Assembly (NCBI GenBank): GCA_039566865.1
Contig: CM076960.1
Coordinates: 14,174,501-14,238,500, forward strand
DNA: 64,000 nt
Reading direction: 5' to 3'
DNA from: Aurelia coerulea
Taxonomy: Eukaryota > Cnidaria > Scyphozoa > Semaeostomeae > Ulmaridae
Numbering within the stretch: position 1 is the stretch's first letter; every line of letters begins with the position of its first letter. The position numbers and the translations under genes were made by a program. The notes below the pieces were generated by a model. The model searched no databases. It saw nothing but the letters and a program-made list of their open reading frames with translations, and was not told the DNA's origin. Positions 56,430 through 64,000 of this stretch are shown here, piece after piece.

Positions 56430-56989
56430 CTGCAAAATAATAAATTTCATTTCTTGATGCTTAAGTAATTAAAAATCTGGCTTAATCATCTAGGCGAGGC
56501 ACATCAATCATGTTAGTCAGGTCAAGCATTAATCTTATGACTCAGTCCTGTCCGGTACGGTGCCTTCTGATTTCCCAACGCCCTGTCTTCAGAGGGAACC
56601 CGAAAAATTGACATAAAGGGTGCCCGAAGCCAGCGGCGTGGCCAGCAGGGTAAATAAGGTGGTGGGGGGCTTCCAAATGCGGGTGCCTGTATGCAGGAAA
56701 TTTTTTGACGAAACATCCTTTACTTTGGCTTAAAATGCACCCCTGATTCCTATCTACTAGTGCTAAAATAAGCTTGACATTTCTCGGAAAATTCTAACGC
56801 AACCTATACCCCCCCACTCCCATTTTCTCTTCAGGGTGTCCTTTTAAAGGAATCTCGAGGACAATCTTCCCCCAAAAACCCTCTACCCCCGACAGGGTAT
56901 CACAAGCTGCCCCCGTGAGAGGCAACATTTTTATGCACAGGGTATCACTGCCTAAAGCGAGAGGTTTATGCGACAGGGTATACTTTTGG

Positions 56990-57125
56990 CCTAAAAGCTC
57001 GTACGCAAATCCTTTTGTTTTTCAGAAAAATCCCTGAAAAATTCGATTTGCCTTCAAAATCGTACGCATCCTTTTGTTTTTCAGAAAAATCCCTGAAAAA
57101 TTCGATTTTTTCAAAATCTAGCAGA
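56990..57125. mobile_element. Family E-related tandem segment
   Basis: A block of about 56 bp (cgtacgcaaatccttttgtt, tttcagaaaaatccctgaaa, aattcgatttg) is present twice in tandem. The words are those of family E, in duplicated form. Confidence 0.7.
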
Positions 57126-57408
57126 GTCTTTCGACTGAGAGTTTTGGGGTTCGGTTGGATAAACTTTTCATGTCATGATGTCATTGTCTTCAGTATATTC
57201 AGGGCCCCAGTTCGGCTTTGTGCCCCAACCCTTTCAAATTTGCTCGGCAGCTCTATATAAACTCCTTTTAAAATTTGTTTTATCTTGCTTTAAAGAAATC
57301 TCCCGCTGATTTTGTTGAGAAATATGGTACCGTCATATGATATATGAAACTTCTATACGTTTTAATTGCAAACTAAACAGGCTGTTTTGAAAAAGGTGGC
57401 TTCAATTT

Positions 57409-57480
57409 TGCGGGTTCTTACTGTGACCAAGAATAATTTTTGCGGGTTCCTACTATTTTACGGGGTCTTACTGTGACCAA
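57409..57480. repeat. Short direct repeat
   Basis: The phrase gcgggttcttactgtgaccaa / cggggtcttactgtgaccaaa occurs twice around a third ttttgcgggttcctact. Confidence 0.7.
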
Positions 57481-57821
57481 AACGTGAGACGTCTCGAAAA
57501 CCGCCAAAATTTCGTTCAAATTAGCCTTCGCTAATCTATTTTGAATTGGTACAATCTTTGAAAGCAGACTGAAAACGAGCAATATAAGATTTTCAGGCTC
57601 AACGATTGATAGGGATGGGATTTTAGTTATTTCGAGCACAAAACTAATTTATAACCGCTAGGCGCTGACCGAATAACTAGTTCTATTAGTGGAACGTTTG
57701 TGACAAGAGTTTGTTTGTTTTACACACAAAAGTTCTTTCTACAGACAATCGTCAGGTAAGACAAGCTTGCTATGCTGCAAAGAGATAAAAGTGGCTCTTA
57801 GTTCTAAAATTGTTTGAAGCA

Positions 57822-57867
57822 CGATTTTCAATGTCGCACGACTTTCAATGTCGCACGATTTTCAATT
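57822..57867. repeat. 17-bp tandem repeat, about 2.7 copies
   Basis: The unit gcacgattttcaatgtc is repeated with one c/t change. Confidence 0.9.
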
Positions 57868-58555
57868 AAGGTAGTGTACGATGAAAAGCTATGACAAACA
57901 AATCCGCTTGAAAATGCGAACGATCTTGAGAGGCGCAAAATTCTAAAATTAAGTAATTTACGAATATCTTTAATCGTCGAATACGTCACTTTATTGTGAA
58001 CACTTTCTGAAACTTACTACTTCAAGTAGATTCTTTCTTGCATGTGCCGAAACATTTCCGTTTGCTACCCCTTTCGCGTACGCAGTCCTCTTATCGCTTT
58101 CGTAAACAGGCAACCCACGATGAAATAAATTTAGCATATATCACATCTAAAAATAACAGAAACTAATTCCTGCATATTGCAGCTCAAACTTGCTCGTAGA
58201 ATTCGCGATGTAAAGTAGCCGCTAATAGCAAGGATATTGAAGCTGCCAGCCGTACGCTCAATATAACTGTTATATTTCCTACTCGTAGGGAGCTTGAAAG
58301 AGCGTTTTATGAAGCGTATATTGTAAAGATACAAAGAAGTAATCCATAATAACATCATAACATTTATTATCTTGATGTTCTGTGAGTTCTGACATGCAAA
58401 CAAAGCCTCTATATTTCATGTTATCTTGTTAAGATTACACGGCCCAATTGTTACTGTACAATTCAGTGTTGTGTTTTCAAACGCAGTTGTACAAAATAGA
58501 TCCGAACGTAATAACTGAAGCTCTTCATTCCCTTGTTTCTCTTTTGTTTCTCATG

Positions 58556-58728
58556 TGCAGGTTTTTATAAGAAACTTGGATCAGCTTATAGTTGTAAAGT
58601 TTTTAACTTTTGGGTGTAAATTCCTCCTCTTTAGACCCAAAGTTTCTTGCTTTGTTTCTTATATTTTGGTGCAAAATTTCATTGTGATGTTGTTTCCATG
58701 ACTCCCATATGTTTATTGATGTATTTTA
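58556..58728. repeat. Dispersed repeat R, copy 1
   Basis: Matches 63386-63540: cttggatcagcttatagtt versus cttggattagcccatagtt, agtttcttgctttgtttctt versus agtttcttatatttggtgc, and gatgttgtttcc versus gatgtagtttct. Same order and spacing in both copies. Confidence 0.75.
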
Positions 58729-59384
58729 GGGAAGAAACTTTAAGGAAGAAAGGGGTTCGATTAGGTTCAAGTGATAACTATTCGAGGTAAACAGTTCAAC
58801 GACATTTTTGTGATGTTATCCTAAGATTCGGCTTTCAAAGCTCTCAGTGCTTCTCAAACTGTACCATCCAATTGCTTTTAAAAACGTGTACATCTACATT
58901 TTTCAAAATAAAACGGGTAGGCACGCCCTAAAGTAGGCCAAACTCGTTTTAGAAGATTTTCTTCAGAGCCCAATTGACAATGACTTTCCAATGGAAATAG
59001 AAAGTCTCTGGCGCGAGGTTTCCTTACTGTTTCTTGGTAGACAATCCAGCCTGCCTCTCCTCCCCAGCAACCAGAGTCTGCGCGCATGCTATCGTTTTAT
59101 AGGCATCAAACACTTCACGAATAAAGTGCACTTTGCGAAAAAAATTCATTTTGAAAGAAACAATTCTTCTCAAGAAACATAGTTTGGACCTGTGTTAGAT
59201 TTCCCAATCTGCTTTCTTACTGCATCAGATAACTTTGTTCAAGGACTGTGAAAGGCCCGTAGAAAATTAATTATAGAGCAGCTGTCCAGCCCTGAAACGG
59301 ATACGCGTATCATTACCCTATTTTATCATATACAGCACTCATTTATCTGAAGGGTGTAGAACTGGGTTGAAATAGCCTCCAGGA

Positions 59385-59465
59385 TTGTTTAGAACAAAAG
59401 GATTTTTGGGAGATTTTTCTTGAAATTTTTGCCAAAGGTGTTCAGGAATTAGTATGCCCCTCATA
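59385..59465. mobile_element. Family E MITE fragment
   Basis: The words aacaaaaggatttttgggag, gaaatttttgccaaaggtgt and gtatgcccctcat are the inverted family E pattern; the other end is missing. Confidence 0.6.
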
Positions 59466-62290
59466 TTGATCATCAATGCTTGCTCCATCGTACCCAAAAT
59501 TCAATTAACCTCCACAAACTTCTTAGACAATTCAAATTAGGGGCAAAGTTAGTGAAAATTCAGTAGACGTTGGGAAAACTGAGTGAAAACCTAAAATTCT
59601 CTTTTATTAAATTGAAAACAACTTTCTCCTGGAAGCTGTGATTGACATTTTAACGTTTATTCGTTTCCAGTCTCCATTGTGCCCGGTCCGGTTTATAAAG
59701 TCCTACCAAACTTATAAAGCTAACTAAATACCAGTTTTAAATACAAAAATTAGATATCAACCCTTTCTGGATTTCGAAAATCAGTATTTCATTTAAATCC
59801 CATTCTCTCCTCCAAGATAGGTATTAGGTACATGATGCTTTTTCTTCACACACTTGCCCTGATCTCGGATTGATAATTCTATGGGGTAAGGGGCAAAATA
59901 CCCTTGCTAACAAAACTTGCCCCTCTCAAAAAGAGACTAGTTCTCTTACTGAAGCTTTCCATTTCATAAATCATATTGGGGGACACAAAATCGATATTAT
60001 GCAAAGTTGTAGACAGAATAGATTTCCTTGTCTGTACTGGGAGCTCCCTCCCCTCCCAAGCTGCCATACAGTTCACACACAAATCTTTTGCCCAAAACTG
60101 ACTGAGCTTCAGGTAATTTGAAAGCACAGAGTAACAAACAGCCGGGGGACCAATTTGGGAACACCCTTTAGGCTACAGAAGATTGCATTCTGAAGCCTCA
60201 TTAGGGTTGCTAGATATTGGCAAGTGACAATGGCATTTTGACTTTTGAGCTGACGCCAAGATATTGAGAAACAAAACAAGGGGATAATTTGTGGGGGCAG
60301 TCACCTAAGGAAACAAAACAAACAAAAGTAAAACCCCCAATGCCGACTTTCGTTATAGAGACGTTAGTTACAGAGAAATGCCTGTAACTGAATAGATCAG
60401 CTTTTTGTAGCGGAGACTGGCCGCAAAAGCTTGATTACGAGATAAATACATTTGTACAACTGCATACCACTAGAAAATACTGACTACTTTTTCGTTTGGT
60501 TAACTGTCAGTTTGAAGTCTGACCAGGAAATTGACAAGAAATTGGTTGGCCTAAACTCTTTGGAAAACTTTTATTGTAGTTTTAGTGAGTCCGTGGTTAC
60601 ACAAACCATAAGTTTATTTCTTCGATGAAAATTTTCAGGACTTTAAGACGAGTTTATGGTTTTTAAGATCTGCTTATAAAAAGGCCAGTTATGAGGAAGG
60701 AGGGGGCAACGAGATTGCAGGGTAGCCTCGGGCAGATTTTCAAAGGTGGGAATATCATGAATCCGAAATGGGAATAAGTGGAAGCAAGATAAATTCTGAA
60801 AGACTTTCTGTACTTGCGGTTGAAAATTGCCAAGAGCTAGAGAGTCTAACAGTGCCGGTGAAAAAGCCTCGATAAGGCAGTTTAACATATTTAAAGACGA
60901 AGAATTAAGTTTAAATAGGAACGCTTTTGTGAGGTTCCTTTGCTTAAAATTAAAAGGGCGGTGATTTTCGTAGAGAACGTACGAGAAAGAGACAACATAA
61001 CGGAAACTCTGTACTTTTTGCGCGAGCAAACGCATAATATATTGTGTGCTTGAGAAATAAGTAACTATTGTACATAGAGCGAAGGTTTACGGCACTGAAT
61101 AAGTAACTAGGGGAAATGAATCTAAAATGAATCTTTAAATTATTCTTAGCATGAACATTATTTATGGAAAGAGATGATTCAAGCACGAGTAATTTCAAAA
61201 TCGTAAAGCTCCCAAATGACTTGGCCGTGATATCTAATTGTCTTTACAAAAATAAACTACATCGCAAAACAGTGCCCAACCACAACGAGATAAAAGTTTC
61301 ATTGAAGAAATTACTGATAGGCCAACAAAAACGCAGTGAAATTGGCTTTGAAATGCGAACAAAAACTTTCTTTTAACGACATAACAAAATAACACGGCGA
61401 AGAAAAGTACATTAATCAAAGCGCATTGATACTCAGTTGCGTTGCCACGCGAAAAAGTTTTACGAGCACTCAAGTTGTGACCATAGCTGCAAAAAACTGC
61501 CTCAAAGTGATGGATATCGAAGGGCCGAAAGTTTGAGAAAGTTTAGGCTTATTTTGTCTGAGCAAAAGCTGTTTTAATTTGAATCATTCAACTGAATCAA
61601 ATAGGATAAGTTTCCACTCTCACATGGAATTAAAACGTTGCTCAAACTACGGTTAAACTAATCAACGCTAAACGAATAAAAAACTTGTCAGTTACACTGT
61701 GAAATAAACAACTTGGAAAACAAATTGTTTCGCATGTAATAACCCGGGCGTTGTACATCGTCAAATAGCGATAAAATGCTTGGTTTAGCTCACTCAGCTT
61801 TGAGTAGGGAGGCGAAACAAATCGGCAGCGGCATGCGATGAGAAATTCACGGAAAACTGACACAAATTTAAGCGTAGCGAGCAACAAAACATTGAATAGT
61901 TATTACCTCAATAGTCAAATCTCTGTTATAGTGTTTGTCTTTGACCTCGCTTTCTCCGTTTGTATACGATACCAAAAGGTCAACTTTTCTTCAGATTTCT
62001 TCAGAAATGCTTTGAATAGTAGGAGGGCGAGCTATTGAAAGTCACTAGGCCGCTCGTCTATTCAACTTTGACACGTCTATTCACTCTGAGCTCACTAGCT
62101 GAACAACGGACTGAAAGCGCGCGCACTAACTCTTACATTCAATTCTAGCCAATAGGATCAACCACATTCGCGCGATATCGTCTCGGGGGGATTTTATCCG
62201 CATGTTTGGACGGGGGCCACGCCAATACAAACAAACTGATTTGGGTAATGCGCATGGACGTGAAATACCAAAGTTTACAAAATGAGGGCG
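59466..62290. other. Long stretch without recognised genes
   Basis: Only short unsupported open frames on both strands. It may include 5' UTR, intron or promoter sequence of the minus-strand SOX gene. A CCAAT-like agccaatagg at about 62150 sits in a locally more GC-rich patch, but no transcription start can be shown. Confidence 0.35.
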
Positions 62291-62292
62291 AA

Positions 62293-62340
62293 TCCCTAGG
62301 GGTGTCACTTGACTTTCATTAGTACGGGGGTGTGCACTCC
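62293..62340. mobile_element. End fragment of CCC[A/T]GGGG-type MITE
   Basis: The left end ccctaggggtgtcacttgac and inner ttcattagtacgggggtgtg resemble the left end of the 53748 element (cccagggggggttctcattg, ttcaatacgggggggtcca). No right end was found close by. Confidence 0.5.
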
Positions 62341-62883
62341 AAGAAATAAGTTGTTCACCCGCTCTAGAATTTTTCCCTCTAAATGGTAACCGGCTTTATC
62401 AAAACTGGCGAAAAGTATACTCCAAAACATAAGAAATATACTGGAAAACAATGAAATAACAACCCGCTATAACAAATTATCCCTTTTGACAACCAGCCCT
62501 TCTTTCGATACCCAGCCTTAGAAAATAAAAAGTGGCGAAAACGATACCCGGGAAGAAGTGCACCTTCCGTCAGGAACATTTTGTAAGTGTCCCCCTTTTG
62601 AATGGTCTGCAGAAAATCTATTTTTCGAATTTCGAATTTTTGCGAATTTCGGCAGAAATGATTTGTCCTACACAAGCATCGAAAGCAGTCTTGAGGAGGC
62701 CTTCGTGATTCTATTCTATTTCTTTTCATAAATTTGCAAGAATTTCAAATCCGTACGATCTAGCGAAAAAGAATGGGACCCATCCAGCTTGATAACTATT
62801 TTATGAAGATCCTTGTTACCTTCTTGTTGTCTTTTCCAATTATTTTTGACGTGATTAAAACAGGAAAGCGTCTCGCTAGTTTC

Positions 62884-62960
62884 TTCTAGCCTAGCGGACA
62901 GGCAGGCAAAATAATTTTTTTTGCCTGGCCGGCCTGTCCACAGGCTGACTTGTTTCATCA
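62884..62960. repeat. Short inverted repeat
   Basis: Left cctagcggacaggcaggcaa and right ttgcctggccggcctgtcca are imperfect inverted arms around an A/T loop. Confidence 0.6.
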
Positions 62961-63259
62961 TAGTCAATAGAAAAAGTTTCAAGTTTCATATGCAAATTAT
63001 TAGCTAGTTCGCTGCCAATGTGAAGATTCTTTTATTTAAACCAAAGACCTCTCAAGATTATTAGAAAGCCCTTCATTTTGGTAAGAATCTTGCTCACTCT
63101 TCGATAAGTTTTATCCTTGATCACTAACTTCGAATTTTTGACAAATTCTAGTCAATCCTAAAAAAGTTACTTATTCTGAGCAAATACCTTCTACCTTTTT
63201 CCACCTACGGGGGTTTCTACTGTAATTTTCTTCCCACGTTTTGCCTCAAATAGAGGGGC

Positions 63260-63370
63260 AAAAATCTCTCTCTAGCAAAAATCTCCTATAATTTTTACAG
63301 AAATCCATTTGTTTTCTCGAGAAATCCTCTAGAAATTCATTTTTTTACAGAAATTGCGTGCAATTTTTGA
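63260..63370. mobile_element. Family E MITE, degenerate copy
   Basis: The words aaaaatctcctataattttt, agaaatccatttgttttctc, gagaaatcctctagaaattc and gcgtgcaatttttgaggg follow the family E order with poor ends. Confidence 0.5.
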
Positions 63371-63385
63371 GGGAGTGGCCCACGT

Positions 63386-63540
63386 TTTCTTATGTATAAG
63401 ACACTTGGATTAGCCCATAGTTCTAAAAGTTTCTTAATTTCACACGAAAACTCCCCCTTTTGCACTAAAAGTTTCTTATATTTGGTGCTTGAATTGGGAT
63501 GTAGTTTCTACCGATACAACGCATTTGTTCCTTGACAGAG
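63386..63540. repeat. Dispersed repeat R, copy 2
   Basis: Counterpart of 58556-58728 (see that entry). The remaining sequence to the window end shows nothing further. Confidence 0.75.
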
Positions 63541-64000
63541 TAGAATGCTTAGCAAGGAAATAGGTTTTATCGGACGTGAAACATGAAATTGAAATGAATC
63601 TTTTCTAGTAATATTTTCTTACAAACAAATTTCTGATATAAAAACGTGCACTCCTCTCGAACAGGCTCGTTGTGACAGCACTGGAAGAGTTTCAACAATT
63701 CGAAAGATGGGGGTCGCATGGTTCTGAAATGCATCGCATTGATCTTCACGCTTTGTCATGCGCCTTGGGATTTGCTTTTGAGAATTCGGAACTACTCACG
63801 GGAATATGAACGGCTTGTTTGCGCTTAGCGACTAACGTAATGCGGCTTTTGAAGTTTTCAGATGCTAAATTCTCGAATTATTAGCGAAATCCTTATTTTG
63901 GATTTCGAGTCATTATTAATAAGTTTCGTTTTCACATCACTTTCGCTTCACATTACTTTTGAGTTGCTAACGCTTCGTTCGTGTGAAAAGTTAAAATATA

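Noticed and set aside
60643..61035. 130-codon open frame on the minus strand
   Set aside because: No recognisable domain, no splice context and no composition bias; the length is expected by chance in several kb of AT-rich DNA.
62379..62982. Two minus-strand frames of 116 and 88 codons
   Set aside because: Low-complexity hydrophobic or mixed content with no family resemblance; part overlaps an inverted repeat (62884-62960).

Overview
This is a eukaryotic (animal) genomic window: AT-rich, with long introns, GT-AG splice sites, and a very heavy load of non-autonomous DNA transposons, LINE relics and satellite DNA. The protein families point to a metazoan, probably a marine invertebrate. The sequence alone does not let me name the phylum. 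No rRNA, tRNA, CRISPR or prokaryotic feature was found.

Left part (1420-28386, + strand): one large gene encodes a Nopp140/NOLC1 (SRP40-type) nucleolar phosphoprotein. I assembled twelve exons by hand, and every exon-exon phase agrees. One of them is a 25-nt microexon that I inferred because it repairs the phase between its neighbours. The assembled part codes for about 1265 residues. The 5' exon(s) with the start codon and LisH region are outside the window or not recognised. Exon 6 (2.9 kb) carries acidic serine tracts alternating with Lys/Ala/Pro tracts, including about eleven copies of a 150-bp (50-codon) minisatellite. The last three exons encode the highly conserved SRP40 C-terminal domain.

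The introns are packed with fold-back elements (long inverted repeats, 0.15-0.8 kb). Several unrelated interiors share one terminus, TACCGGGTG. Some are nested, and one begins about 8 bp past a NOLC1 splice donor. Decayed L2/CR1-like LINE pieces are also present.

Middle part (about 32.3-45.1 kb): one long satellite domain. Its left part is a degenerate 69-bp repeat interrupted by a LINE with an intact endonuclease plus reverse transcriptase frame (about 32667-35690). Its right part is about 90 copies of an AT-rich 71-bp repeat with clear higher-order structure, including a 2053-bp period. The two repeat types can be aligned and grade into each other, so they look like one ancient satellite with a homogenised core and decayed edges.

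Right part (45.1-64 kb): mostly non-coding DNA with fold-back elements. One group has C/G-rich termini (CCCGGGG or CCCAGGG) and exact 8-bp target duplications, which is hAT-like. The only recognisable gene here is a SOX HMG-box transcription factor on the minus strand (55602-56408, preceded by a splice acceptor), closest to group B by motif. The two genes have no obvious functional connection.
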